DNA of 64,000 nt. Origin: Methylobacterium nodulans ORS 2060. GTDB taxonomy: Bacteria > Pseudomonadota > Alphaproteobacteria > Rhizobiales > Beijerinckiaceae. The translations under genes and the position numbers were made by a program. This document shows positions 49,353-57,720 of this stretch, in pieces (the stretch's first letter is position 1; each line of letters opens with the position of its first letter). The notes beneath the pieces are model-generated. The model had not been told where the DNA came from, did no database searches, and saw only the letters and a list, made by a program, of their open reading frames with translations. The DNA is taken from assembly GCF_000022085.1 (NCBI RefSeq), contig NC_011894.1, positions 4,982,001 through 5,046,000 on the forward strand, in the 5' to 3' direction.

Positions 49353-49592
49353 ATGTCGAACGCGATCACGGACGTCTTCCACGGGGACGTCAATCTCAGC
49401 ACCAGGGAGAGGGCGATCTCCGTCGTGCTCGGCCTCGGTCTCGCGGCCGCGGCGGCCCAGCCACGCCCGAACAAGTGGCTGAGTCTCGCGGCGCTGGTCG
49501 GCGGCGCGGTCCTGGCGATGCGTGGCGCGACCGGCCACTGCCCCGCGAAGGCCCTGCTGGAGCATCAGCCGGGCCGCGGCTATCAGGCCTGA
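49353..49592 (+). CDS. DUF2892-type small membrane protein
   Basis: 79 residues from ATG 49353 (GGAAAGG upstream). NLSTRERAISVVLGLGLAAAAAQ and KWLSLAALVGGAVLAMRGATGHCPAKALL form two short membrane helices with the RGATGHCP motif of the DUF2892/YgaP-tail family. Inner-membrane protein of unknown role, often linked to sulfur or rhodanese proteins; no such neighbour here. A terminator follows. Confidence 0.8.
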   Translation: MSNAITDVFHGDVNLSTRERAISVVLGLGLAAAAAQPRPNKWLSLAALVGGAVLAMRGATGHCPAKALLEHQPGRGYQA

Positions 49593-49616
49593 CCCGCTTC
49601 CATGCTCAGGAACCGG

Positions 49617-49647
49617 AAGGGCGCCCGCCGGGGCGCCCTTCTCGTTT
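49617..49647 (+). terminator. Rho-independent terminator between convergent genes
   Basis: Perfect 10-bp stem AAGGGCGCCC-GCCG-GGGCGCCCTT followed by CTCGTTT. It ends the DUF2892 transcript and lies against the stop of the AP2-domain gene. Confidence 0.8.
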
Positions 49648-50192
49648 CAGTCCGTCGTATTGAGCGCGACGCCCCCCACCTGGAGCGCGACCGAGCGGTC
49701 GATATGGTCGCGCACCGCGGTGAGGCGGGCGTCGATGGCGAGGCGGCGCGCCTCCTCCTCGCCGTGAACCGACACGGAGAACTTGCGCTGGATCTTGCGG
49801 CCCTGCGCATCGTCCCAATAGGCGACCCAGAATGCGGTGCCGCTCGGCTTGCGGATGAAGCGGGACACGCCGGGCAGCCCGGAGCGGCAGTTCCGGCGCG
49901 GGCGCAGGCGGCGCATCAGCGCCAATTCTTCGCGGTCGGTCGTCGGGAGGCCCGCAGCGAAGCGCTCGGCCTCGGCCCGGGACGCGGCCATGCCGCCGTA
50001 GCGCTCATCGGGAAAATGCCGCGCGACCGAGCGGCCGTCGCGCAGGACCGTGGCCGTCCAGCCGGCGGGCTCGCCGCGGGCCGGATCATCGACACGCAGG
50101 AGGGAGGCGGTCTGCGCAGCCGTATCGCCGTCTGGCTCGCCAGGAGGCCGCCGGCGCCGGGGGAGCGCCTCGGTGGAGGTGACAAGGGACAT
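49647..50192 (-). CDS. AP2-domain-like protein
   Basis: 181 residues from ATG 50192 (GGAGAG ahead). The N-terminal part is low complexity. The C-terminal 70 residues have the AP2/integrase DNA-binding-like pattern: GVSRFIRKPSGTAFWVAYWDDAQGRKIQRKFSVSVHG followed by EEARRLAIDARLTAVRD. In bacteria AP2 modules occur in HNH endonucleases and phage-related proteins; here no nuclease is fused, so it may be a stand-alone DNA-binding protein. Lies in an accessory-looking stretch near an IS remnant. Confidence 0.65.
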   Translation of the reverse strand: MSLVTSTEALPRRRRPPGEPDGDTAAQTASLLRVDDPARGEPAGWTATVLRDGRSVARHFPDERYGGMAASRAEAERFAAGLPTTDREELALMRRLRPRRNCRSGLPGVSRFIRKPSGTAFWVAYWDDAQGRKIQRKFSVSVHGEEEARRLAIDARLTAVRDHIDRSVALQVGGVALNTTD

Positions 50193-50262
50193 CTGAACTC
50201 TCCGGGGCGGCCGTCCGGCTTGTGCGGACGCACCGGCCGATAGGGGTTTCGTGGGATGGGAA

Positions 50263-50619
50263 TCACGAAACCTGCGGCGGCCCGCGTGGCGATGCCGCGG
50301 AGAGGAAGAGGTGGGATGACGGCTGGTCGACCGGCGCCGTCGCACGCCGCCATAGCAGACAGGGCGTCGGGACGACGGGGGACAACAGGGCGGCCGCTGC
50401 CGACGCTCCGGCCGGCGAACAGGTCGGGAGGCTGCGCTCGTCGTCGTCGCTGGGGAGGATGCCGAGGACGGCCCAGGGCGACGCGCCGCCATGCTGGCGG
50501 CCCGCCACCATCGCGTGCCCGGGAGGAACGCCGATCGGCGCGCCCGACCAGCCATCCGCTGCCGCCACGAGGGAAGCGAGCAGAAAGAACAGGTTGAGGA
50601 TGAGAGGCGTTCGCCGCAC
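50263..50619 (-). CDS. Possible small secreted protein
   Basis: 118 residues from a GTG at 50619 with an AAGGG-like site about 17 bases ahead. The first 21 residues form a plausible signal peptide (RRTPLILNLFFLLASLVAAA). The rest is Pro/Ser/Ala-rich with two Cys and no family. It ends near the start of the AP2 gene. Support is the signal peptide and frame length only. Confidence 0.4.
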   Translation of the reverse strand: MRRTPLILNLFFLLASLVAAADGWSGAPIGVPPGHAMVAGRQHGGASPWAVLGILPSDDDERSLPTCSPAGASAAAALLSPVVPTPCLLWRRATAPVDQPSSHLFLSAASPRGPPQVS

Positions 50620-50749
50620 CGACAGGAACCCTTGGCGGTTACCAGACTATCACCGCCGCTGCCCCGGTGTCATCCAGATGGCCGAGCCGAAGCGGCCGGC
50701 TCTCGCCGGCCGCCCGGATTGGTCGATCGGCGGCTCGGGCCGCGTCGCG

Positions 50750-51013
50750 TCAGTAGGTCGTGGTCCGGCGGCCCTGGATGAAGCCCCAGATCGCCAGGAC
50801 GATGACGGCTCCGACGACCGAGGCGATGAGCCCCGCGCCCTGATTCGGTCCGTACCAGCCTACGGCCTGACCCAGAAAAGTGGCCACGAAGGCGCCCACG
50901 ATGCCGAGGATCGTCGTCAGGATGAAGCCGCTCGGCTCGTTGCGTCCAGGCATGATGAGCTTGGCGATGACGCCGGCGATGAAGCCGATGATGATGGTCC
51001 AGAGAATCGACAT
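50750..51013 (-). CDS. GlsB/YeaQ/YmgE family membrane protein
   Basis: 87 residues with three membrane helices: SILWTIIIGFIAGVIAKLIMPG, GFILTTILGIVGAFVATFLG and LIASVVGAVIVLAIWGFIQG. The GxxAGxxAKxIMPG start is the family signature (formerly called transglycosylase-associated). Small inner-membrane stress protein of unknown mechanism. Divergent from the PPOX gene. Confidence 0.9.
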   Translation of the reverse strand: MSILWTIIIGFIAGVIAKLIMPGRNEPSGFILTTILGIVGAFVATFLGQAVGWYGPNQGAGLIASVVGAVIVLAIWGFIQGRRTTTY

Positions 51014-51147
51014 AGGGGTTTCGCCTTTGGGGGTTTCGCCTTTCGGCCTCGCTTCGGGATTTTTCGGGCAACGCGCGGAACGCGAGAGGGTTGCGTGGCC
51101 ATAAGCTTGTCGGGAGGCGCCGGGCCGTGGGATGAGGACGGCCCGCC

Positions 51148-51789
51148 ATGCCCCGTGAGGCCCGCATGCCCTCCCCCGACCACACCCTCACGAGCCTGGA
51201 TGAGCTCGAGGCGCTCTACGGCAGCCCCGATCCGCGCTCGCGCGCCAAGGAGACGGACCAGCTGACCGCGCCCTACCGGGCCTTCGTGGAGGCCGCGCCC
51301 TTCGCGGTGCTGGCGACACGCGGACCGGACGGGCTCGACTGTTCGCCGCGGGGTGACGCGCCCGGCTTCGTGCGGGTCGCCGATCCGCACACGCTCCTGT
51401 TGCCCGATCGTCGCGGCAACAACCGGATCGATTCCCTGCGCAACATCCTCGCCGATCCGGCCGTCTCGCTTCTCTTCCTGATTCCCGGCATCGGCGAGAC
51501 GCTGCGGGTGAACGGCACCGCCCGGATCTCGACCGATCCGGACCTCCTCGACGGCTTCTCGGTGCAGGGGCGGGTTCCACGCACGATCCTGGTGATCCGC
51601 ATCGCGAGCGTGTTCTTCCAGTGCTCACGGGCGGTGGTGCGGGCGGATTTGTGGAATTCCGACGCGCGGGCGCGGCGCGACGGGGTGCCGACGGCCGGCG
51701 CCATGCTGGCCGCCGCGAGCGGGGACCGTCACGGCGGCCCCGCCTATGACGACGGCCTCGCGGACCGGGTGCGGGCGACGCTCTACTGA
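51148..51789 (+). CDS. Pyridoxamine 5'-phosphate oxidase-family flavoprotein (MSMEG_1061 type)
   Basis: 213 residues; a start at MPSPDHTL (51166) is also possible. FMN split-barrel: [81 protein letters not shown] and [14 protein letters not shown]. Such proteins bind FMN or F420 and act as oxidoreductases of unknown substrate. It begins a rightward run with ridA and a polyamine-type binding protein, though 83 bp separate it from ridA. Confidence 0.88.
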   Translation: MPREARMPSPDHTLTSLDELEALYGSPDPRSRAKETDQLTAPYRAFVEAAPFAVLATRGPDGLDCSPRGDAPGFVRVADPHTLLLPDRRGNNRIDSLRNILADPAVSLLFLIPGIGETLRVNGTARISTDPDLLDGFSVQGRVPRTILVIRIASVFFQCSRAVVRADLWNSDARARRDGVPTAGAMLAAASGDRHGGPAYDDGLADRVRATLY

Positions 51790-51872
51790 CCCTTTACGGC
51801 CACCGGCCGCCGGCGGCACAAGGCAGGCAGCGCCGCCCGCGGGCGGCCGAAACCCAGGATCAGGACGACACG

Positions 51873-52220
51873 ATGAGCATCCAACGGATCGAGACCGGCG
51901 CGCGGATGAGCCAGGCGGTGGTGCATGGCGGCACGGTCTATCTCGCCGGGCAGGTCGCCGAGGCGGACGGCGTCGCCGCCCAGACGCAGGCGATCCTCGG
52001 ACAGATCGAAGCCCTGCTGGCGCAAGCCGGCTCGTCGAAGGAGAGGATCCTGTCGGCCACGATCTACCTCGCCGACATGGGCAGCTTCGCGGACATGAAC
52101 CGGGTCTGGGATGCCTGGGTGCCCGCAGGCCACGCGCCGGCCCGCGCCACCGTCGAGGCCAAGCTCGCCGGCCCGCAATACCGGGTCGAGATCTCGGTCA
52201 TCGCCGCGACGGGAGCCTGA
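51873..52220 (+). CDS. RidA family protein
   Basis: 115 residues, chorismate-mutase-like fold forming trimers. [21 protein letters not shown] opens, [29 protein letters not shown] follows, and the active-site Arg/Glu region is [24 protein letters not shown]. RidA deaminates reactive enamine/imine intermediates such as 2-aminoacrylate. Only 2 bp separate its stop from the next start, so it is cotranscribed with the binding protein and may clean up an amine-catabolism product. Confidence 0.92.
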   Translation: MSIQRIETGARMSQAVVHGGTVYLAGQVAEADGVAAQTQAILGQIEALLAQAGSSKERILSATIYLADMGSFADMNRVWDAWVPAGHAPARATVEAKLAGPQYRVEISVIAATGA

Positions 52221-52222
52221 AG

Positions 52223-53323
52223 ATGGGACGATCCCTCCTCCGCCGCAGCCTGATCGCCGCGGCCTGCCTCGCCGTCGTCTGGCCCGCCGCAGCGGAGGAG
52301 CGGGTCGTCAACGTCTACAACTGGTCGGATTATATCGACCCCAAGATGCTCGACGCCTTCACCCGCGAGACGGGCATCAAGGTCGTGTACGATACCTACG
52401 ACACGAACGAGATCGTCGAGACCAAGCTTTTGGCCGGCAAGTCGGGCTACGACATCGTGGTGCCGTCCGGGCCGTTCCTGCAGCGCCTCATCAAGGCGGG
52501 CGTGTTCCAGCCCCTCGACAAGAGCAAGCTGCCGAACCTGAAGAACCTGTGGCCCGAGATCGCCGCGCGGCTCGCCGCCTACGATCCGGGCAACACCTTC
52601 GCCGTCAACTACATGTGGGGCACGACGGGCATCGGGGTGAACACCGCGCTGGTGCGCGAGCGACTGGGCCCCAACCAGCCGCTCAACACCTGGGACATCG
52701 TCCTGCGGCCCGAACTCATCGTCAAGCTCAAGGATTGCGGCGTCACCATGCTCGACGCCCCCGAGGACCTGTTCCCGAACGTGCTCGCGGCGCTCGGCCT
52801 CAAGCCCGATTCGAAGCGGATCGACGACCTGAACCAGGCCGGGGAGGCGCTGATGCGCGTCCGCGGCGCGGTGCAGAAGTTCCATTCCTCCGAGTACATC
52901 AACCAGCTCGCCAACGGCGACGTCTGTCTCTCGGTGGGCTATTCGGGCGACGTGCTGCAGGCCCGCAAGCGGGCGCAGGAGGCCAAGAACGACGTCGACA
53001 TCGCCTACTACATCCCGCAGCAGGGTGCGCTGATGTGGTTCGACTCCTTCGCGATCCCGAAGGATGCGCCGCATCCGGCGGAGGCCCACGCCTTCATCGA
53101 CTTCATGCTGCGCCCCGAAGTGGCGGCGGCCAACACCAACTTCGTATCCTATGCGAGCGGCAATCTCGCGGCGAAGTCGCTGGTCAAGCCCGAGATCCTG
53201 TCCAATCCCGGCATCTACCCGGACGAGGCGACGTTCAAGCGGCTCTTCACCAACACCGCCTACGACGACCGCACGCAGCGCGTGGTCACCCGGCTGTGGA
53301 CCCGGATCCGCACCGGAAAGTGA
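52223..53323 (+). CDS. Polyamine-type ABC transporter substrate-binding protein (PotF-like)
   Basis: 366 residues; start at 52223 with GGGAGCC ahead gives a signal peptide (GRSLLRRSLIAAACLAVVWPAAA). VVNVYNWSDYIDPKMLDAFTRETGIKVVYDTYDTNE is the PotD/PotF signature; LWPEIAARLAAYDPGNTFAVNYMWGTTGIGVN and YYIPQQGALMWFDSFAIPKDA carry ligand residues. It collects putrescine-like ligands from the periplasm. No permease or ATPase follows, so it is an orphan receptor or uses transporter parts encoded elsewhere. Confidence 0.93.
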   Translation: MGRSLLRRSLIAAACLAVVWPAAAEERVVNVYNWSDYIDPKMLDAFTRETGIKVVYDTYDTNEIVETKLLAGKSGYDIVVPSGPFLQRLIKAGVFQPLDKSKLPNLKNLWPEIAARLAAYDPGNTFAVNYMWGTTGIGVNTALVRERLGPNQPLNTWDIVLRPELIVKLKDCGVTMLDAPEDLFPNVLAALGLKPDSKRIDDLNQAGEALMRVRGAVQKFHSSEYINQLANGDVCLSVGYSGDVLQARKRAQEAKNDVDIAYYIPQQGALMWFDSFAIPKDAPHPAEAHAFIDFMLRPEVAAANTNFVSYASGNLAAKSLVKPEILSNPGIYPDEATFKRLFTNTAYDDRTQRVVTRLWTRIRTGK

Positions 53324-53462
53324 CCCGCTCCTCCGCACGAGGCCCCGGACCAAGGGTCAATGCTGCAACCACTGGCCGTATGCTAGCAAGGGACGGACGA
53401 AGCGCCCCGGATCGGTGGGCCGATCCCGCCGCCGGTGCTTCTTCGCCGGATCGAGCTGGGGA

Positions 53463-53876
53463 ATGCCGGCCATGGTTGATCCCTGCGAACCCGTCCTGCT
53501 GGTGCTCCGAACCGCCGAGGAAACGCCGCTGTGCATCGGCGGCCTGCTGAGAGGCCAGGGCTACCGCGTGCTCGACGCGGTCGAGCCCAATCTCCCGCCC
53601 GGCCTGACCCGGCCCGGCTTCGGCGCGTCCGTCATCGATCTCGTCCTCATGAGCCCGGCGATGGGACGCTCGCCCGGGCTTCCGGCGGTTCTGACCAGCC
53701 TCGTCAGGGCGTGGCCCGACCTTCCGGTCATCGTCCTGCCCGGCGACGTGCCGGGAGCCAGCGACGGAGACGGGGGGGACGGCCTCGATGCGCTCTGCGA
53801 CGGCGTCGACGCGATCATCCTCGCCTCCGCGGAGCGGCGCGCGGCCTCGGCCCTGCGCCTGCGCGCCAGAGCCTGA
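53463..53876 (+). CDS. Hypothetical protein, possibly a degenerate receiver domain
   Basis: 137 residues from ATG 53463 (GAGCTGGGGA ahead; 53472 is an alternative). EPVLLVLRTAEETPLCIGGLLRGQGYRVLDAVEPN resembles the start of a response-regulator receiver, and LPAVLTSLVRAWPDLPVIVLPGDVPG fits its late strand, but the acidic pocket and phosphorylatable Asp are not in place. Upstream of a true LuxR-type response regulator on the same strand, so it may be a diverged regulator partner. Confidence 0.5.
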   Translation: MPAMVDPCEPVLLVLRTAEETPLCIGGLLRGQGYRVLDAVEPNLPPGLTRPGFGASVIDLVLMSPAMGRSPGLPAVLTSLVRAWPDLPVIVLPGDVPGASDGDGGDGLDALCDGVDAIILASAERRAASALRLRARA

Positions 53877-53878
53877 TA

Positions 53879-53904
53879 GGGGCGAGAGCGCTGCGCCCTC
53901 GCCC
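53879..53904 (+). terminator. Possible terminator hairpin
   Basis: GGGCGAG-N11-CTCGCCC immediately after the stop codon of the preceding gene. No T-run follows. Confidence 0.4.
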
Positions 53905-54002
53905 GCATCTCCCTGGCGGAACGGTGTCGATTCCGGCGAGGGATGCCCTGCGGCAGGATCCGCTCCGGTCGACCCGGACCCTGCTCCGGATTCTTGATAT
54001 TT

Positions 54003-54036
54003 CGCATCGTCTGCGACGGACCGTGATCCGCTTCGT
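54003..54036 (-). repeat. Dispersed repeat, family 4, partial copy
   Basis: Reverse strand shows AAGCGGATCACGGTCCGTC then GCAGACGATGCG, matching the inner part of the copy at 14462-14511, without the TAGAGCGC end. Confidence 0.55.
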
Positions 54037-54081
54037 CGGACAAGGCGCCAGTCTTGCGCATCGCCAGGGAGGATTCCGGCC

Positions 54082-54714
54082 GTGAACGTGCTCGTCGTCG
54101 ACGATCATCCGATCGTGCTGCAGGGCTGCCGCCGGGTGCTGGAGGATGCGGGCGTCGAGTCCGTCCACGAGGCGACCGGCATCGTTGCGGGCTATCGCAG
54201 CTTCCATCGCCACCGCCCGGACATCGTCGTCGCCGACCTCACCTTCCAGGGCGCCGCCCTGAAGGGGCTCGATCTCATCCGCCGCATCCACGCGGTCGCC
54301 CCCGAGACACGGATCCTCGTCTTCAGCATGCATGACGACCCCGTCATCGTCGCCCGGGCGCTCGACAGCGGTGCGATGGGCTACGTGCTCAAGGATACCG
54401 CCTCGGCGGAGCTCCACCGGGCCTTCGAGCGGGTCCAGGCCGGGGAGCCCTATCTCGATCCGGCGCTGGCCGCCGAGGTGGCGCTGGTGCGCGCCGCACC
54501 GCGGCCCGACCCGCTGGCCGTCCTCACCCCGCGGGAGCGGCAGATCCTGGCGCTCCTCGGCCTCGGGCGGTCGCATGGCGCGATCGCCGAGGAATTGGCG
54601 GTGAGCTACAAGACCGTGGCGAATGCCTGCTCGCAGATGCGAAACAAGCTCGGCGCCCGCAGCCTCGCCGACCTCATCCGCATCGCCGTCCAGGCCGCCG
54701 AGCGCGCCCGCTGA
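54082..54714 (+). CDS. LuxR/NarL-family response regulator (orphan)
   Basis: 210 residues from a GTG start. Receiver domain 1-120 with DDHP, PDIVVADLTFQG (phosphorylatable Asp), a Ser instead of the usual Thr in ILVFSMHD, and Lys in YVLKDTASAEL. C-terminal LuxR HTH at 145-205 (VLTPRERQILALLGLGRSHGAIAEELAVSYKTVANACSQMRNKLG). No sensor kinase is adjacent; the binding target is unknown. Confidence 0.92.
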   Translation: MNVLVVDDHPIVLQGCRRVLEDAGVESVHEATGIVAGYRSFHRHRPDIVVADLTFQGAALKGLDLIRRIHAVAPETRILVFSMHDDPVIVARALDSGAMGYVLKDTASAELHRAFERVQAGEPYLDPALAAEVALVRAAPRPDPLAVLTPRERQILALLGLGRSHGAIAEELAVSYKTVANACSQMRNKLGARSLADLIRIAVQAAERAR

Positions 54715-54915
54715 CGCGCCGCGCCCGCCGGCGGCGCCTGCAGGCGCCGCCCCGGACATCACTTCGAAAATCAGTCAAACCGAGCTTATCGCCATCGAAG
54801 CCGTAGACTAGGCGCAGATCCTATACAGGTTTCTTCTGCCCGCTCCCCCGATCACATTCCCGCCTTGTTTGGCCCTATGTTGCACCGCATCAACGAAGCA
54901 AAACGGGAATGCGAC

Positions 54916-55281
54916 ATGGTTTCGAAGGCCAAGCTGGCACTCATCTGTCTCACCGCGGCCTGCGGCATCGGTGCGACGCTACAAGCCAGCACGCCTGCCT
55001 CGGCTCAGTCCGGGGCCGCCTCTTGGTACGGCCCCGGTTTCCAGGGCCGGCGCACCGCCAATGGCGAGCGCTTCAACACCCACGCCTTCACGGCCGCGCA
55101 TCGCAGCCTGCCCTTCGGCAGCCGCGTGCGGGTCACCAACACCGCCAATGGCCGCTCCGTCGTGGTGCGCATCAACGACCGCGGTCCGTATGTGGGCGGC
55201 CGCGTGATCGATCTCTCGCAGGCCTCGGCCCGGGCCATCGGCATCCATGGCGTGAGCCGGGTCCGCCTCAGCCGGCTCTGA
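54916..55281 (+). CDS. RlpA-like septal ring lytic transglycosylase family protein
   Basis: 121 residues from ATG 54916, giving a signal peptide ([29 protein letters not shown]). Double-psi beta-barrel with [45 protein letters not shown] in order, and the Asp-containing [18 protein letters not shown]. Shorter than full RlpA, which has a SPOR domain; this is the minimal form. It would cleave denuded glycan at the septum or simply bind it. Confidence 0.88.
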   Translation: MVSKAKLALICLTAACGIGATLQASTPASAQSGAASWYGPGFQGRRTANGERFNTHAFTAAHRSLPFGSRVRVTNTANGRSVVVRINDRGPYVGGRVIDLSQASARAIGIHGVSRVRLSRL

Positions 55282-55419
55282 CGGCTGGGCTCTGCTGTTC
55301 CGCCGCGGGACCGGCCAGAAAAGGTCAAGTTTTCGCAGCGGCTACGGAACTGTCCGGGTGCAGTCGAGGTTGGAGGCAAGACACCTTCAACACACGAGCC
55401 GCGCCCGGAGGGAGGTTCC

Positions 55420-56106
55420 ATGCCGTCGAACCACACGAGTTCGCGCCGTCGCGGCCTGATGCTGGCCCTGGCCTCGGGATGCATTCTGATCTCGACGGCG
55501 GCCGGGGTCCGGGCGGCCGACGAGGGTGGGTTCGGCGGCCTGTTCCAGAGCCTGTTCGGGGCGCCGCCCGCCCAGACCGCCGCGCCCGCGGCGGTGGCGG
55601 CGCCCCTGGCGGAGCCCGGCCCGCGGCTGCACCGCCGCTGGGCGGGCCGCAACCGCGCCGCACAGGCGCGGGCGGCCCTGCGCCACCGGACCCGCTATGT
55701 CGCGTTGCCGAAACCGGAGAAGATCGAGAAGGCCCAGCCGCCCAAGCTGGCCGCACCGGCCGAGCGGATCACCAGCCCGTCCGAGGCCCGCGCCGCGCTG
55801 ATGCGCGACCCGACGCTACGCCCCGGCGACATCGTCATCCTTCCCGAAGGCCCGCGGGTCTTCATGGGCGAGGCCGGCACGACGAAGCACCGCCCGAGCG
55901 AGTTCGAGGACGTGCGCCGCTCGCGGCTCGTGAGCGCCCGGACCCGGCGCGAACTTCTCGCCATGACGGCGCCGGTCGGCGCCCTGCCGGCGGACGAGGC
56001 GCGCAAGCTCATGACCCGCTTCACCCGCCGCGGACCGAAGCCCTGGAGCGAACCCGCCGAGGCCCGGACCGAGACCGCCATGCGGGTGATCTATCCCGCG
56101 CGCTAA
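55420..56106 (+). CDS. Secreted hypothetical protein, Ala/Pro-rich
   Basis: 228 residues. Signal peptide from MPSNHTSSRRRGLMLALASGCI to VRAAD, then GFGGLFQSLFGAPPAQ, a basic region (RRWAGRNRAAQARAALRHRTRY) and a C-terminal domain with LMRDPTLRPGDIVILPEGPRVFMG and DEARKLMTRFTRRG. This domain order occurs in periplasmic Rhizobiales proteins of unknown function. No transmembrane helix after the signal. Confidence 0.65.
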   Translation: MPSNHTSSRRRGLMLALASGCILISTAAGVRAADEGGFGGLFQSLFGAPPAQTAAPAAVAAPLAEPGPRLHRRWAGRNRAAQARAALRHRTRYVALPKPEKIEKAQPPKLAAPAERITSPSEARAALMRDPTLRPGDIVILPEGPRVFMGEAGTTKHRPSEFEDVRRSRLVSARTRRELLAMTAPVGALPADEARKLMTRFTRRGPKPWSEPAEARTETAMRVIYPAR

Positions 56107-56369
56107 AGGCGGTTTCGGGCCCCTGCCCCGCGGCTTCCCGACGGAAGCCTGCGCTCCCCGGCCGGACCAGCGAAAAGGTGATGGGCCGATACAGGTCCAT
56201 CGCAGGCGATTCCGCTCTCGGGCGCGGCGCGGATGACGGCCACGGTGCGGCAACGCGACAGGGGGATGCCCGACCATGGGTTGCGCCAAGCCCACCCTCC
56301 CTTGCTAGGGTGCGCGCCATCGGTCCTGCGTGGCCGCCTCCTTCCCGAGATTCCCGCCAGAGAGTCCCG

Positions 56370-56756
56370 ATGGTGAAATGGTTGCCGGTCGTTGCCGTCG
56401 CGGCGTTCCTGGCGGCGCCGCCCGCCTCCGCGGCGGAGGGCGGCCAGCTCATGGCGCAGTGCAAGACCCTGCTGCGCACCGCCAAGCAGCGCGGCGACAC
56501 GCTCGAGTTCCGGCAGGATCCCGATACGGTGAGCTGCTTTGCCTTCATGAGCGCCGTCCAGAACCTCGCCGTCGTGGCGGAGGGCGCAGGAGAGCCGCCG
56601 CTGCTCGGCGCCTGCCTGCCGCCGGAGGGCACGCTCCTGCAGCTCATCCAGGCCGTGGTGGCCTACGGCGCCAAGCATCCGGCGGCCCTGCGCGAGACCG
56701 CGGGCGTGCTCGCCCTGCTGGCGCTGCGCGACGCCTATCCGTGCAAGAAGCGCTGA
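56370..56756 (+). CDS. Rap1a/Tai-family periplasmic protein
   Basis: 128 residues from ATG 56370. Signal peptide VKWLPVVAVAAFLAAPPASA. The mature part has the Rap1a/Tai pattern: LMAQCKTLLRTAKQ, SCFAFMSAVQNL, LLGACLPPEGTLLQLIQAVVAYGAKHPA and ALLALRDAYPC, with four Cys. This fold neutralises secreted amidase effectors in type VI secretion immunity. Here there is no effector or T6SS gene nearby, so it is either a stand-alone immunity-like protein or has another role in the wall. Confidence 0.82.
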   Translation: MVKWLPVVAVAAFLAAPPASAAEGGQLMAQCKTLLRTAKQRGDTLEFRQDPDTVSCFAFMSAVQNLAVVAEGAGEPPLLGACLPPEGTLLQLIQAVVAYGAKHPAALRETAGVLALLALRDAYPCKKR

Positions 56757-56897
56757 CCCGGCACCCGTGATCGCGTTCGGCGGCCGAAAGTTTCGGACCG
56801 ATATTTTGCGCCGCCGCGCTTGCCGCCCGGGCCCGGCCTGCTCATCTCAGGAAACTCCGCGGGGGTACAGGGCCCCGCTGGCAACCGGAGGATGCGC

Positions 56898-57182
56898 ATG
56901 GCCAAGGCCGACAAGCACCATATGGGTCCGGGAACGCAGGGCAAGGGTTCGGGCACCGGAGCGATGACCGAACTGCCGGAGGGAGTTCTTCCGGAGAACA
57001 TGGTGCTGTCGAACCGCGACAAGTCCCGTCACAGCGACGAGCGCGGGCTCGACAGCAAGCACGTGCAGACCGAGCAGTACCAGGACCACGCCGCCAACCG
57101 GCGCGACCTCGACGCGAGCGGCGCCCCTTCCGGCGGCCAGCCCACGGGCGGCGACAACACCGGCGGCACGGGGCGCCGATGA
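56898..57182 (+). CDS. Small hydrophilic hypothetical protein
   Basis: 94 residues from ATG 56898 (CCGGAGGATGCGC ahead). Rich in Gly, Asp, His and Gln, no membrane segment or Cys: MAKADKHHMGPGTQGKGSG, then LDSKHVQTEQYQDHAANRRDLD and a Gly/Thr tail. Looks intrinsically disordered, like stress or hydrophilin-type proteins. No family recognised. Confidence 0.55.
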   Translation: MAKADKHHMGPGTQGKGSGTGAMTELPEGVLPENMVLSNRDKSRHSDERGLDSKHVQTEQYQDHAANRRDLDASGAPSGGQPTGGDNTGGTGRR

Positions 57183-57264
57183 CGACCGTCTCGGGCAATG
57201 ACAGCAGCCTGGCGAGCCAGCACCGGCGCTGACGGATGTCCGGGAGGCGTTGAGTCCGAGTCTC

Positions 57265-57525
57265 AATAGAACCTGACCGGCGTGGCAGCCGCCCCGCTCC
57301 TCATGCTGAGGTGCTCCGAAGGAGCCTCGAAGCACGCCGGACCGGTGATCCCGGCCACCCGGAGCTTGGGACGAGCGTTCCGGCGTGCTTCGAGGCAGCC
57401 TCCGGCTGCACCTCAGCATGAGGGCCGGGGTTGGGTGCCATAACGGGAGTGCTCGTGCAGCGGCGGTTTCATCCGTCAGGGTCGGCAAAGGCCGGTGGCG
57501 AACTCATACCAACGGCCCAAAATCA
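57265..57525 (+). repeat. Composite palindromic repeat, family 1, copy C
   Basis: Starts AATAGAACCTGACCGG, has the core 57299-57423 with outer ends CCTCATGCTGAGG and CCTCAGCATGAGG, a clean inner pair GTGCTCCGAAGGAGCCTCG / CGTGCTTCGAGGCAGCC, and the shared tail (CATCCGTCAGGGTCGG, GGTGGCGAACTCATACCAACGG). Same orientation as copy A; it lacks the perfect terminal hairpin of A. The whole gap 57183-57720 (538 bp) before rarD holds this and no gene. Confidence 0.85.
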
Positions 57526-57720
57526 GCCCCCGGCATCCGGCCGATCACGACCCGGGAATCCGCCGGCCCCGCCGCGGGGCCGGCGGATTCCCGCAACCGC
57601 GTCATGCGCCGGGCGGATGCCGGACCCTCGCACCGGCCCGTGGCGCGCCGGGGCCGTCTCGGGCAGAAGGCGGCAACCGCGGGTACTCGCCGCGGATGCG
57701 TCCCCGGGAGGAGGCGGCCG

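Noticed and set aside
51746..52222. N-terminal extension of the PotF-like protein to 51746
   Set aside because: It would overlap ridA in another frame and the extension has no signal peptide, while the start at 52223 has one.
54909..56369. A 615-residue frame running through the RlpA, secreted and Rap1a regions
   Set aside because: It is a shadow of the real genes in other frames and only its last 128 residues are coding.
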